A DNA stretch of 64,000 nucleotides from a virus: the IMG/VR virus record IMGVR_UViG_3300037475_000071, positions 1-64,000 of that record; one strand, written 5' to 3'. Of this stretch, positions 22,271-29,757 are shown piece after piece; position 1 is the first letter of the stretch; every line of letters starts with the position of its first letter. The position numbers and the translations under genes are program-made. The notes beneath the pieces are model-generated. The model had not been told where the DNA came from and did not search any database. It saw only the letters and a list, made by a program, of their open reading frames with translations.

Positions 22271-23083
22271 GTGAAAATAAAGTTTGAGATTAAGCATTGG
22301 GCGGGAAAAGTGTTGTTCACCTACGAAGGCGAAACATTGAAAGAGGCTGTTGTCGCGGCGGTTAAGTCCCGCGCAAACCTGTACGGCGCAAACCTGTACG
22401 GCGCAAACCTGTACGGAGCAGACCTGTACGGAGCAAACCTGTCCCGCGCAAACCTGTACGGCGCAAACCTGTCCGGCGCAAACCTGTACGGAGCAAACCT
22501 GTCCCGCGCAAACCTGTACGGAGCAAACCTGTACGGCGCAAACCTGTACGGAGCAGACCTGTACGGAGCAAACCTGTCCCGCGCAAACCTGTACGGCGCA
22601 AACCTGTCCGGCGCAAACCTGTACGGAGCAAACCTGTCCCGCGCAAACCTGTACGGAGCAAACCTGTCCCGCGCAAACCTGTACGGAGCAGACCTGTACG
22701 GAGCAAACCTGTCCGGCGCAGACCTGTACGGAGCAAACCTAAAAGAAGTAAAGAACAGTGAGCTAGTGCTGCTGCGAACCTCAATTCTTCCCCAAGATGG
22801 GCCGCTATTTGGCTGGAAGAAATGCATGAATGGGGTGTTAGTAAAACTCGCTGTCGGTTCAAAAGCCAAGCGCAGCAACGCATATGGGCGAAAATGCAGG
22901 GCCGAATACGTAAAAGTCTTGGAGGTTCACGGGGCAGATGTAGGCATCAGTGCACACGATCAAAAGACCGAATATCGAGTGGGTAAAATCGTCCGCTGCA
23001 ATAAGTGGGATGAAGATCGCTGGAACGAATGCTCTGGCGGAATTCATTTTTTTCTGAGCAAAGAGGAAGCGCAGGCGTACTAA
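22271..23083 (+). CDS. pentapeptide-repeat protein
   Basis: 270 aa from a GTG start with AAGGAG upstream. Residues about 34-158 are some 25 pentapeptides, A(N/D)L(Y/S)G or ANLSR, forming a right-handed quadrilateral beta-helix. The C-terminal 110 residues ([20 protein letters not shown] to [17 protein letters not shown]) match a phage domain often fused to pentapeptides. Some such proteins mimic DNA and inhibit gyrase; that role is not shown here. The repeat array contains a recent exact duplication. Confidence 0.9.
   Translation: MKIKFEIKHWAGKVLFTYEGETLKEAVVAAVKSRANLYGANLYGANLYGADLYGANLSRANLYGANLSGANLYGANLSRANLYGANLYGANLYGADLYGANLSRANLYGANLSGANLYGANLSRANLYGANLSRANLYGADLYGANLSGADLYGANLKEVKNSELVLLRTSILPQDGPLFGWKKCMNGVLVKLAVGSKAKRSNAYGRKCRAEYVKVLEVHGADVGISAHDQKTEYRVGKIVRCNKWDEDRWNECSGGIHFFLSKEEAQAY
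22371..22745 (+). repeat. 15-bp tandem repeat array within pentapeptide gene
   Basis: About 25 copies of GCAAACCTGTACGGC-like units, varying mainly at three positions. A 135-base block of nine units is exactly duplicated in tandem: 22396-22530 equals 22531-22665. The exact copy implies recent slippage or unequal exchange. Confidence 0.95.
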
Positions 23084-23346
23084 TGGAACGCACTTGCGAA
23101 CATGGTTGCAGCCCTGAAATCTGCCCACCTGACGGGCGTTACTACGTTAGCTGCCAAGATGGTGGACAATCCTGGCTGATGGCCGGCCCTTACCAGACAC
23201 ACGCGGAAGCACTCGCAGATGTGGACAAGGCTTTACACATTGCCGATAGCAAGGATGGTCGGGCGTGGTTCATGGGTTGGGGTACTTGCCACATGAAAGA
23301 AGATTACACAAAGCCGGGAAAGCTGAATCAACTTGGTTTTATATAG
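23083..23346 (+). CDS. conserved small phage protein
   Basis: 87 aa. CEHGCSPEICPPDGRYYVSC, then GPYQTHAEALADVDKALHIA and WFMGWGTCHMK. This GPYxTHxEAL...AWFMGWGTxxM pattern is common to small phage proteins of unknown role. Start at the TAATG overlap with the pentapeptide gene. Confidence 0.7.
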   Translation: MERTCEHGCSPEICPPDGRYYVSCQDGGQSWLMAGPYQTHAEALADVDKALHIADSKDGRAWFMGWGTCHMKEDYTKPGKLNQLGFI

Positions 23347-23354
23347 GAGAGTAA

Positions 23355-23699
23355 ATGGAAACTAAGACAGTTACACATACGCCGGGGCCGTGGACGGTAT
23401 CGCACGATAATGAACAGGCGTCTGACATTGCATATATTCGTGCTGGAAATGCTGTATTCAGTCAATTCGACCAAGAAATAGCGGTGTGCTTCCCAGCCTG
23501 TGAACAAGTAGAGGCTAATGCCCGTCTTATGGCCGCATCTCCCCAAATGCTCCAAGCATTGGAGTATGCGCAAGAGATACTTAACCTTGCCCGTCAGTAT
23601 TTCCCTAAGTCTATACAGAACCGCGATACATTCCAGCTTAACAATGCGTGTGCGACTGTTGGAAAGGCTATTCATATCGCTAAAGGTACGGAGAACTAA
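23355..23699 (+). CDS. HTPGPW-type small phage protein
   Basis: 114 aa. Begins THTPGPWTV and contains VEANARLMAASPQMLQALEYA, the hallmark of a large family of accessory phage proteins. Function unknown. A second member is at 27895. AGGAG precedes the ATG. Confidence 0.75.
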   Translation: METKTVTHTPGPWTVSHDNEQASDIAYIRAGNAVFSQFDQEIAVCFPACEQVEANARLMAASPQMLQALEYAQEILNLARQYFPKSIQNRDTFQLNNACATVGKAIHIAKGTEN

Positions 23700-23700
23700 C

Positions 23701-23949
23701 ATGCGACCTGGAGTCGGATTCTTTGTCGAACATCCTTTAGGCCGTGTGCCTGAGTCCCAGATAGTAGAGCACACTTGCCCCGCCTGTAACCGTGTTTCAT
23801 TTGAAGGGCCAGCGTGGATGGTACTGGAAGATTACCGCGATCACGTAATCGAGGAACACATCGACATCCTTGAGGAGTGCGGTTGCTGCGGTGGTTTGCA
23901 CTTCGCTGAGTTCGATGGGGATTGCCGGGAAGATGCAGAACGGTTTTAA
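23701..23949 (+). CDS. zinc-ribbon small protein
   Basis: 82 aa. CPACNRVSF (about residues 25-33) with later CGCC and His residues suggests zinc binding. Starts 1 base after the previous stop. Acidic C-terminus. Confidence 0.6.
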   Translation: MRPGVGFFVEHPLGRVPESQIVEHTCPACNRVSFEGPAWMVLEDYRDHVIEEHIDILEECGCCGGLHFAEFDGDCREDAERF

Positions 23950-23956
23950 CACACTT

Positions 23957-24460
23957 ATGAAACTAATCTCACTGACACAAGGGTTGTTTGCACAAGTAAG
24001 CGACAAAGACTATGCGCATCTTAATACGTTCAAATGGTGTGCCCACAAGGTGAATAACACTTACTACGCAGAACGGGCTACAGCGAGAGATGCTAATGGT
24101 AAGCAGCGGATGATTAAAATGCATCGCGTAATTATGGACGTTACCGATGGCCGAATCAAGGTTGACCATATAAATGGAGATGGACTTGATAATCAGCGGC
24201 CAAATCTCCGAGTAGCTAGCACTTCTCAGAACGGCATGAACCGTAGGAAACACAAAACCGCAACGTCGATTTACAAAGGTGTTTGTTGGCACATACGGGA
24301 TTTGAAGTGGGTAGCTCAAATCAAGGCTGACGGGCGTTATCACTCTTTAGGTTATTACGATAATGAAAGGGAGGCCGCCGAAGCATACGACTCCGCCGCA
24401 CAAGCACTGTACGGACAATATGCGAGTCTTAATTTCCCACAAGAAATGGTGAACAGATAA
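23957..24460 (+). CDS. HNH endonuclease with AP2 DNA-binding domain
   Basis: 167 aa. Start at MKLISLTQGLFAQVSDKDY. The HNH core is MHRVIMDVTDGRIKVDHINGDGLDNQRPNLRVAS, with NGMNRRKHK. The AP2 domain is SIYKGVCWHIRDLKWVAQIK with YHSLGYYDNEREAAEAYDSA. This is a known type of free-standing homing endonuclease in phages. It sits between small genes with no obvious damaged neighbour. TAATG overlap with the next gene. Confidence 0.9.
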   Translation: MKLISLTQGLFAQVSDKDYAHLNTFKWCAHKVNNTYYAERATARDANGKQRMIKMHRVIMDVTDGRIKVDHINGDGLDNQRPNLRVASTSQNGMNRRKHKTATSIYKGVCWHIRDLKWVAQIKADGRYHSLGYYDNEREAAEAYDSAAQALYGQYASLNFPQEMVNR

Positions 24461-24564
24461 TGGCTACTCTAGGTAGTACCCGCGTACAACTGGCAATCTT
24501 CTGGATGGTGGTCGGGATTATTTCCGGCCTACTATTGGCGATCGGTTATTGCAGAACATATTGA
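24460..24564 (+). CDS. tiny membrane peptide
   Basis: 34 aa: a polar start, then AIFWMVVGIISGLLLAIGY as one transmembrane helix. Start overlaps the AP2-HNH stop (TAATG). No family recognised. Confidence 0.45.
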   Translation: MATLGSTRVQLAIFWMVVGIISGLLLAIGYCRTY

Positions 24565-24578
24565 GAGGATACCAAACA

Positions 24579-25139
24579 ATGGCAACTAGCACACCGTGGG
24601 GCAAGTCCGACCATACCCACAAAATCGCGCCGGGAATCACGTTTTACGGTACCCCGTCGCATGGAGGAATCAAGGTATCCAGCAAACTCAACGAGCTCAT
24701 CCCTGAGTATATGCGGCAAGAATCAGGATGGTACGAGGAAGATTGCGATTACGCCAAGGTGGTAGCCGTGTTCCCTGAGTTGTTTGATGACAAGGAACGC
24801 GAGGCCGCCAAGGAGGTATTCTCGGGTTACTTCCCTGATGAGTTTGAGAAGTTCTATGCCGTCACTTTGGAACCCGGCCAATCCTATGAGAAAGACAAAC
24901 GCCAGTTTTACGCAGACCATGCGCAGGATTGGATAGCTGTGGCCGCGTGGGGACATTGGCATCCCGCCGTTCCTAAAGGGATGGTCGGGGTTACTGCCGT
25001 GGTTGGCAACAGGGAGAATGACTGTGGCCGCCCATGCAGGAAGTATTTCCTAGTCCCTGCTGAGGAATACGCGGTCAAAGGTAAGTTTGGCTTTGTTGTA
25101 GACCCCGCCAGACATCAAGAGATTCCAGCGATTACATAG
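24579..25139 (+). CDS. conserved phage/plasmid protein (DUF7007-like)
   Basis: 186 aa. Features SPWGxxDxxHxxAPGI-like start (STPWGKSDHTHKIAPGITFY), HGGIKVS, GWYEEDCDYAKVVAVFPELF and a C-terminal FLVPAEEY. These fit a family of accessory proteins I know as DUF7007; function unknown. It is the largest unknown in this stretch. Confidence 0.65.
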   Translation: MATSTPWGKSDHTHKIAPGITFYGTPSHGGIKVSSKLNELIPEYMRQESGWYEEDCDYAKVVAVFPELFDDKEREAAKEVFSGYFPDEFEKFYAVTLEPGQSYEKDKRQFYADHAQDWIAVAAWGHWHPAVPKGMVGVTAVVGNRENDCGRPCRKYFLVPAEEYAVKGKFGFVVDPARHQEIPAIT

Positions 25140-25148
25140 GAGGGTTAC

Positions 25149-25388
25149 ATGGCCGTAGTAATAGGCGTATGTCCTGTTTGCAAAAGTAACATTTCTGCGT
25201 TCAAAGACAAGGCGTCATACCATGAGTTTTGCTTAAGTGGTTTGTGTCAGAACTGCCAAGATGATGTATTTGGGGATGCCTACACCTGCGAATACTGCGG
25301 TAAGGAAGTGGAAAAATCCGCAGGGTGCCCAGTAGAGCATCACTTTTATTGCTCGTATGAGTGTTACGGCCATGATGTTGGATTCTGA
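25149..25388 (+). CDS. multi-zinc small protein
   Basis: 79 aa. Four Cys pairs: CPVCKS, CQNCQD, CEYCGK and CSYEC. The stretch YHEFCLSGLCQNCQDDVFG is common in small phage proteins. Likely two zinc sites. Possible nucleic-acid or protein binding; unproven. Confidence 0.7.
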   Translation: MAVVIGVCPVCKSNISAFKDKASYHEFCLSGLCQNCQDDVFGDAYTCEYCGKEVEKSAGCPVEHHFYCSYECYGHDVGF

Positions 25389-25403
25389 GAAGGAGAAACC
25401 ATA

Positions 25404-25586
25404 ATGCCGCCCATTGGAGAGGTAATCCACGTTATAACGAGGGCCGGCTGGAAATCCGGCCTTAGCTTTTTGACAGTCCAAGCCATAGAGGGAGACAGTG
25501 TTGTTTGTACGGATGGTCAGACGCATCAGCGAATCAGCCGTGCTGATGTGCGGAAGTCTTACGGCGGAAACTGGTGGGTGTTTTGA
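25404..25586 (+). CDS. unknown small protein
   Basis: 60 aa, beta-rich (SFLTVQAIEGDSVVCTDGQTHQ), SH3-like in shape. AAGGAGAAACC upstream. Overlaps the next gene. Confidence 0.5.
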   Translation: MPPIGEVIHVITRAGWKSGLSFLTVQAIEGDSVVCTDGQTHQRISRADVRKSYGGNWWVF

Positions 25587-25765
25587 AACCTGACGCGAGG
25601 TATAAAATACTGGACAGTCCGTTAGAGGATGCGGTTGTACGTTGGGGTTCCGACAGCTTAGAGGCAGCACAAAAGATGTGCAACTCCCTTAATAGGATAA
25701 ACGCAAACCAGCGTGGCCCGTGGGATGGCGGTCGCTACTGGATTGATGATACGGAGAAACCATGA
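25574..25765 (+). CDS. unknown small protein
   Basis: 63 aa from GTG (25574), or TTG at 25583 overlapping the previous stop. KYKILDSP-like start then SDSLEAAQKMCNSLNRINANQRGPW and WIDDTEK. Coupled to the next gene by ATGA. Confidence 0.5.
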   Translation: MGVLKPDARYKILDSPLEDAVVRWGSDSLEAAQKMCNSLNRINANQRGPWDGGRYWIDDTEKP

Positions 25766-26097
25766 ACCACAAAGAATACAATGGTTGGTGGAATTATGAG
25801 ACTTGGCTGGTCAATCTCTGGATGGACAACGAAGAAGGCAGCTACCGCTATTGGGGCGAAGTGGCTGGCGAGACCTATGAAGAAGCCGAGGCCGAGAAGC
25901 CGTTCTCCAAAGAGGAACGGGCCAAGCTGGATTTGTCCGAGCGTCTCAAAGAGGAGCACGAGGAAGCCGCGCCAGAACTGCAAGGCGTATTTTCCGACTT
26001 GTTGAACGCCGCCATGTCTGAGGTGAACTGGTACGAAATAGCGGAGCACATGATTGACGAGTACGTGCAAGACAAACCGCAAGTCAAGGAGGGTTAA
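25762..26097 (+). CDS. conserved accessory protein (DUF7249-like)
   Basis: 111 aa. YNGWWNYETWLVNLWMDNEEGSYRYW at the start and VNWYEIAEHMIDEY near the end are shared by many phage and plasmid proteins, a family I recall as DUF7249. Very acidic middle. Function unknown. Confidence 0.75.
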   Translation: MNHKEYNGWWNYETWLVNLWMDNEEGSYRYWGEVAGETYEEAEAEKPFSKEERAKLDLSERLKEEHEEAAPELQGVFSDLLNAAMSEVNWYEIAEHMIDEYVQDKPQVKEG

Positions 26098-26325
26098 ATG
26101 AAATACCGCGTTCACATCTATGCTGTTGTCCGCGTTCCCGTCGAGGTAGAAGCTAAGAGCCAACAGGGAGCAATTCAGAAAGCCGTGAGGTATACCGACT
26201 TGGAGTATGATTTCAAGCAAGGCGAATACGCTGATGACATCGAGAGTTTCGTAGTGGATGAAATTGGTGACAAGGATTATCTAAATACCAAGTCGTACGA
26301 CAAGCACCATCAGATTATTCCGTAA
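26098..26325 (+). CDS. unknown small protein
   Basis: 75 aa starting right after the previous stop. A beta strand YRVHIYAVVRVPVEVEAKSQQ and helix QGAIQKAVRYT, a pattern seen in many small phage proteins; then an acidic tail. Confidence 0.6.
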   Translation: MKYRVHIYAVVRVPVEVEAKSQQGAIQKAVRYTDLEYDFKQGEYADDIESFVVDEIGDKDYLNTKSYDKHHQIIP

Positions 26326-26375
26326 CAAAACCCCGCCCACAACTCAAACCAACAAAAGCAGTCGAAGGGAGAACT

Positions 26376-26675
26376 ATGCAACCACTGACCGCCAAAGTTA
26401 TCGCTGTAGAACTCGGAGAGAACAACGCGCACACTGTGCGCTTGCGCTTTCCCGCCGCCACCAGCTTTGTTTATAACGCTCTAGCCGTCCAGAACACTGA
26501 CAACCTGGCTCTCGGGGATACCGTGACGTTTGTATCGGTGTCGCAAGAGGTCGCGCAAGAGTTGGCGGATTTGAGGGTAGAATTGGGGTTGGCAAAATCC
26601 GCCCTTCAGGAATATCAGCGCCGCGACCTTGAGCAAGACATGGCGCGAGAGGAGGTGGAGGTTGTCAATGCTTGA
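26376..26675 (+). CDS. unknown protein with coiled-coil end
   Basis: 99 aa. A beta domain (TAKVIAVELGENNAHTVRLRF) and a helical tail (ELADLRVELGLAKSALQEYQ). GAAGGGAG upstream. A CGCACACTGTGCG palindrome lies in the coding sequence (26428-26440). Confidence 0.6.
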   Translation: MQPLTAKVIAVELGENNAHTVRLRFPAATSFVYNALAVQNTDNLALGDTVTFVSVSQEVAQELADLRVELGLAKSALQEYQRRDLEQDMAREEVEVVNA

Positions 26676-26841
26676 ATACGAATCCGTTGCTGGCATCATC
26701 CTTGACCTCGTTGCAAAACGAGGCACGGTTCGAGTGCATCCGCGTTATTTGCCTGATGTGTTGGCCTTGCTGAGTCGCGGCGAGATTTGCATAATTGACA
26801 ACAGTTCCGCTAAGAACCCAATTATTGTAGGGAGAGCCTAA
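26668..26841 (+). CDS. unknown small protein
   Basis: 57 aa. Start at MLEYESVAGIILDLV, with GGAGGTGGAGG upstream. VHPRYLPDVLALLSRGEICII. Overlaps both neighbours by 1 to 8 bases. Confidence 0.5.
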   Translation: MLEYESVAGIILDLVAKRGTVRVHPRYLPDVLALLSRGEICIIDNSSAKNPIIVGRA

Positions 26842-27053
26842 TGACGAAAACCGCATGTAAACACTGTGGCGAAGAGATAGGCGAATGGGCCGACGATTGG
26901 GGCGATTATCGAGAATGGATGCACGCTCCCGATGACGGGCCAGATGCTTACGTGGAGTGTCGTTGCAAATGTGCGGACTGCTATCAGCCGCTTGGTACAG
27001 GGCCGTGCATTGTTGGCGAAGTTGCCGAACCCGAGGAGGCCGTCGTTGCGTAA
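26841..27053 (+). CDS. zinc-ribbon small protein
   Basis: 70 aa. CKHCGEEIGEW at the start and CRCKCADCYQPLG near residue 45 give two Cys clusters. Acidic, Trp-rich middle. Translationally coupled to its neighbours. Confidence 0.6.
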   Translation: MTKTACKHCGEEIGEWADDWGDYREWMHAPDDGPDAYVECRCKCADCYQPLGTGPCIVGEVAEPEEAVVA

Positions 27054-27204
27054 ACAGACGTTATGTATATCTCCCAAGCAGTTCAGTGTGCTTGGAGAAA
27101 TTCTGGCCGACTATTTGCAGATGGTTGGTAAAGACCCGAACCGAGCACTACGCATTAAAACCGCCAATGAACTGCTGAAACGATGGGGTAAGGGGGAAAA
27201 ATGA
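27046..27204 (+). CDS. unknown small protein
   Basis: 52 aa from a TTG start with GAGGAGG 6 bases upstream. ISPKQFSVLGEILADYLQMVG and TANELLKRWGKGE: helical, HTH-like in length but not convincing. Confidence 0.5.
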   Translation: MRKQTLCISPKQFSVLGEILADYLQMVGKDPNRALRIKTANELLKRWGKGEK

Positions 27205-27216
27205 AGGAGGTCGCCG

Positions 27217-27408
27217 TTGTCTAAAAACGAGAGGCACACCGTAAATGGAGACGAACGCAACGGTTGGTATTGCTACCAGTGCGAGTTCTTCTCCCGCGAC
27301 GTTGCCGAGGCCGCTGCACACGATGGCAGCAAACCCGGCGCAACCGTCTGCCGTCACATGAAAGAGCCTATGGAATGCAGGGAATGCTTAGGAGGGAATG
27401 ATGCCTAA
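27217..27408 (+). CDS. zinc-finger-like small protein
   Basis: 63 aa from a TTG start with GGAGG upstream. WYCYQCEFFSRDVAEAAAHD, CRHMKEP and CRECLGG form a CxxC-H-C-CxxC pattern. Overlaps the next start. Confidence 0.55.
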   Translation: MSKNERHTVNGDERNGWYCYQCEFFSRDVAEAAAHDGSKPGATVCRHMKEPMECRECLGGNDA

Positions 27409-27574
27409 AACAAAGACAATGACCCCCGCAGAGTTTGCTCAGATGATGCGCCTAATCAGCGATGCAAAAGCCGCTCACCTTCAGGCCGATAGCCTGATGT
27501 GTGAAGTTCTGGAATCGCTAGGCTATGGCGAGGGCGTAGAGATTTTTGAGAACATGGAGAAATCGTACGCATGA
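27401..27574 (+). CDS. unknown small protein
   Basis: 57 aa; GGAGGG upstream. Helical: MTPAEFAQMMRLISDAKAAH, LMCEVLESLGYGEG. Last gene before the attP-like site. Confidence 0.55.
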   Translation: MPKTKTMTPAEFAQMMRLISDAKAAHLQADSLMCEVLESLGYGEGVEIFENMEKSYA

Positions 27575-27656
27575 GGCTGCTACACCTCACAGCTTGAAGG
27601 ATACCGCTTGCAAGGCGTAAAATAACGCGGAAATCTGTAAGTCATTGAATACAAAG

Positions 27657-27694
27657 GCGGGAGTAGTTCAGCGGTAGAACGCCAGCTTCCCAAG
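27657..27694 (+). tRNA. tRNA-Gly(CCC) 5' half, not a working tRNA
   Basis: 38 bases reading as the acceptor 5' strand GCGGGAG, the D arm GTTC...GAAC, the anticodon 5' stem CCAGC and the loop TTCCCAA. After the next G the match stops: AAGCC cannot pair with the stem, and no T arm or acceptor 3' strand follows. It is best seen as the crossover core copied from a bacterial tRNA-Gly gene, which integration would restore. Confidence 0.75.
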
Positions 27695-27812
27695 AAGCCT
27701 GTGTACATGCACACAACTCAGTTGCTTGTTGTTTCTCCTACGTAACTTGTATTCCTTGGTTTACAGGGATTTCCCAATAAATACGCATATCGTCCTGCAT
27801 AGAATATAGCGG

Positions 27813-27841
27813 TTGCAAACTGATACAGTTGTGTGTATAGT
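27813..27841 (+). promoter_or_regulatory. promoter downstream of attP
   Basis: TTGCAA (27813-27818), 17-base spacer ending GTTGTGTG, TATAGT (27836-27841). It reads toward the HTSGPW gene and integrase. Confidence 0.55.
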
Positions 27842-27894
27842 CAATCACATGTGGCTAATGACGCCGAGTCTGCCGCTTGCAAAGGAAAAACGAC

Positions 27895-28230
27895 ATGGAA
27901 AAGCACACTTCGGGGCCGTGGTGGGTACAGACGGATAAGGGATTACCTTTCTGCATCAATGGTAAATTGGCTATTCTCGCCGCTGCTCCACTGGACAACA
28001 ATCAACCAGTTAGGCTTGCCGATATTCCTGATGTCGAAGATGGCAAAGGCGCAGTGGATGCTGAGTCGTTGGCCAATGCCCTTCTAATCTCAGCAGCTCC
28101 GCAACTGTTGGAAGCATTGGAAGGACTACTTGAGGAATTGCGGCTAATCCGCCTAAAGGATACCGGCGCGGTTTACAACCCGACAATACGACTCATTGCG
28201 GAGCAGGCTATTCGTGTTGCCAAAGGCTAA
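27895..28230 (+). CDS. HTxGPW-type small phage protein (second copy)
   Basis: 111 aa. Start at MEKHTSGPWWV. Contains ESLANALLISAAPQLLEALEGL, the same family as the gene at 23355 but with a different middle. Function unknown. It lies between attP and integrase. Confidence 0.7.
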   Translation: MEKHTSGPWWVQTDKGLPFCINGKLAILAAAPLDNNQPVRLADIPDVEDGKGAVDAESLANALLISAAPQLLEALEGLLEELRLIRLKDTGAVYNPTIRLIAEQAIRVAKG

Positions 28231-28232
28231 CT

Positions 28233-28403
28233 ATGACTGAGTTAATACAAGACCTTGAATTACTCAACAATCTACGTGGAATGTTGGAATTGTTGATAGA
28301 GAACTCCCCCAATAAGGTTAAGCAAGAAGCCTTTACCGTTTTACACAATGATGTTGTTGCCTTGACTCAACAATTGTTGGACGAAAATGTTGCAGGTGCA
28401 TGA
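28233..28403 (+). CDS. unknown small helical protein
   Basis: 56 aa, Leu-rich: LIQDLELLNNLRGMLELLIEN, then VLHNDVVALTQQLLDEN. Probably a coiled coil. It overlaps the integrase start by 17 bases. Could be an excisionase by position, but it has no HTH, so I do not name it. Confidence 0.5.
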   Translation: MTELIQDLELLNNLRGMLELLIENSPNKVKQEAFTVLHNDVVALTQQLLDENVAGA

Positions 28404-29460
28404 GATGGCCTCCGCGAAAGTAACCCCGTTCAAACACGCCTTCGACACTGGCAAATCCGATAAAGGCATGGGCTGGCAGGAAGCCTTAACCCTGTTTGAA
28501 CGCAGCCGCCGAGTTGGAAACTACGGTGCCAAGAAGCCAAACCGAGAGCGCACCATTGAGCAGTACCACTTCGAGATAGGCGACCGCTTCATTCCCTACA
28601 TGGAGAAGCGTGGCCTGACTCATTACAACGAACTCACCAACGCTCACATCCTCGCGTACATGGAGTGGGTGAACAAGAAACCGTGGGCACCTGCTACCCG
28701 CCACAAGAATCTTCGCGCTTTGCGAACTTTCTTCAAGTGGGTAGCTGTTGACCCTGAGTGCAAGCTGGCTAAGATGAAGTCCTTCGCTGACACACTTCCC
28801 TCTATGCCGGAAGGCAAAGGCCGGACTTGGATACCGACCGTCGAAGTGATGATGCAGTTTCTAAACTCGTGGAACACGGCGGTACGTTGGGGACTGAGAG
28901 ATTACGTCATTCATTCTCTGATGCTGGATTGTGGGCCGCGCATTGGCGAGATTTGCCATATGCGTTTGAGCCATTTGAAGCTGGATGGCAACCCCGCCCA
29001 GATAATCATCCCCGAGGAAGGCAAGACAGGTAGCCGCATAGTTCCAGTGAGTGATGCGTTCGTGCCGGCCATGCGTCGTTGGTTGAGAGACCGCGAACGC
29101 TATGCCAAGAACGACTATGTGTTCGTCAATCGGTTCGGCGGTCGGATAACGCCCAACACCATCCAGCAGACCTTCAATAAGCAACGGCAGTTGACGGGAC
29201 TCGGTAAGGGAGATGGTGGGCAACTGAGTTGTCACGTGGTTCGCCACTACTTCTGTACGCACTATCTGGTGAACGGCGGGAGTCTACATAACCTGAAACA
29301 GATTACAGGGCACAAGACGTTGGAGACGCTGATGATCTACGTCCACATGGCCAATCAGCTCACGTCGGTTTCCCAAGAGCACACGCGGGTGAGTCCGTTG
29401 AAGAGCATTGGTTCGGTCGGGGCTAACGGCGTGATAAAGAAGAAAAGGAGGGTAGTGTGA
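28387..29460 (+). CDS. int: tyrosine recombinase (phage integrase)
   Basis: 357 aa, normal length; MASAKVTPF at 28405 is an alternative start. The N-terminal SAM-like core-binding domain is at residues 30-130. The catalytic residues are R185 (CGPRIGEICHMR), K213 (GKTGSRIVPVS), H283 and R286 (SCHVVRHYF), H309 (ITGHKT) and Y318 (LMIYVHMA). It recombines attP with a host attB, probably a tRNA-Gly(CCC) gene given the neighbouring core. The end IKKKRRVV overlaps the next gene by GTGA. Confidence 0.95.
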   Translation: MLQVHEMASAKVTPFKHAFDTGKSDKGMGWQEALTLFERSRRVGNYGAKKPNRERTIEQYHFEIGDRFIPYMEKRGLTHYNELTNAHILAYMEWVNKKPWAPATRHKNLRALRTFFKWVAVDPECKLAKMKSFADTLPSMPEGKGRTWIPTVEVMMQFLNSWNTAVRWGLRDYVIHSLMLDCGPRIGEICHMRLSHLKLDGNPAQIIIPEEGKTGSRIVPVSDAFVPAMRRWLRDRERYAKNDYVFVNRFGGRITPNTIQQTFNKQRQLTGLGKGDGGQLSCHVVRHYFCTHYLVNGGSLHNLKQITGHKTLETLMIYVHMANQLTSVSQEHTRVSPLKSIGSVGANGVIKKKRRVV

Positions 29461-29660
29461 TTATCGCAGACCGTGCGTTTGTATGTGAGGTTCTACGCCG
29501 CTACCGAGAAGCTAGGGAACAAATGTTCGTACTACCCGATGTAGCGTGGCGTTCATTCTGGAACGGAAGAGTTGACGCTCTTAACGAGATGTATACGGAA
29601 CTGAAGGGAAGAGGGTACGCCGACAAAACCTCCGTGAAGAAGAAGCGCAAAGTCGTATAA
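29457..29660 (+). CDS. unknown small protein next to integrase
   Basis: 67 aa from a GTG overlapping the integrase stop. Helical (VCEVLRRYREAREQMFVLP). It ends VKKKRKVV, much like the integrase end but with different codons. A 13-mer near-palindrome (CGCAGACCGTGCG) lies at 29465-29477. Confidence 0.55.
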   Translation: MIIADRAFVCEVLRRYREAREQMFVLPDVAWRSFWNGRVDALNEMYTELKGRGYADKTSVKKKRKVV

Positions 29661-29662
29661 AA

Positions 29663-29675
29663 CGCAGACTGTGCG
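29663..29675 (+). repeat. dispersed 13-mer near-palindrome (representative copy)
   Basis: Exact CGCAGACTGTGCG at 29663, 31427, 48640, 54169 and 60720. CGCACACTGTGCG, read on either strand, at 20347, 26428 and 42432. One- or two-base variants at 14278, 18694, 29465, 62160 and 4039. Copies fall in intergenic DNA and in coding DNA in different reading frames, so the conserved thing is the DNA, not a peptide. Confidence 0.85.
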
Positions 29676-29685
29676 CTTAATTCGT

Positions 29686-29715
29686 TTGACATTGCACCTG
29701 ATTTTGGTGTATTGT
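29686..29715 (+). promoter_or_regulatory. promoter of ACACA/TGTG family
   Basis: TTGACA (29686-29691), 18-base spacer TTGCACCTGATTTTGGTG, TATTGT (29710-29715). Drives the gene at 29758; a 13-mer near-palindrome lies just upstream. Confidence 0.65.
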
Positions 29716-29757
29716 TGGACGTGGTAGGAAATCCGCCATCCAGAAGGAGATTCTCAA

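Larger units (their letters stand above)
27604..27882. other. attP: candidate attP site with arm repeats
   Basis: The core is a tRNA-Gly 5' half (27657-27694). It is flanked by an inverted pair: GGAAATC..TGTAA...GAATACAA at 27629-27654 and TTGTATTC...TTACAGGGATTTCC at 27747-27774. An exact direct repeat, CCGCTTGCAA, lies at 27604-27613 and 27873-27882, with a partial copy near 27808. The integrase gene begins 500 bases downstream. Core plus arm-type sites plus adjacent integrase is the classic layout of a phage attachment site. Confidence 0.7.

Noticed and set aside
22371-22745. CRISPR array
   Set aside because: The units are contiguous 15-base coding repeats with no unique spacers; no CRISPR array was seen anywhere in the window.
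22321-22883. Long antisense and shifted ORFs across the pentapeptide array
   Set aside because: A 15-base repeat without stops in several frames keeps them open automatically; only the A(N/D)LxG frame has meaningful flanking domains.
27657-27694. Functional tRNA-Gly gene
   Set aside because: The 3' anticodon stem, T arm and acceptor strand are missing; it is an attachment core, not a tRNA.
29630-29660. KKKRKVV tail as a eukaryotic nuclear import signal
   Set aside because: Chance Lys/Arg-rich tail; it mirrors the integrase end and there is nothing else eukaryotic here.
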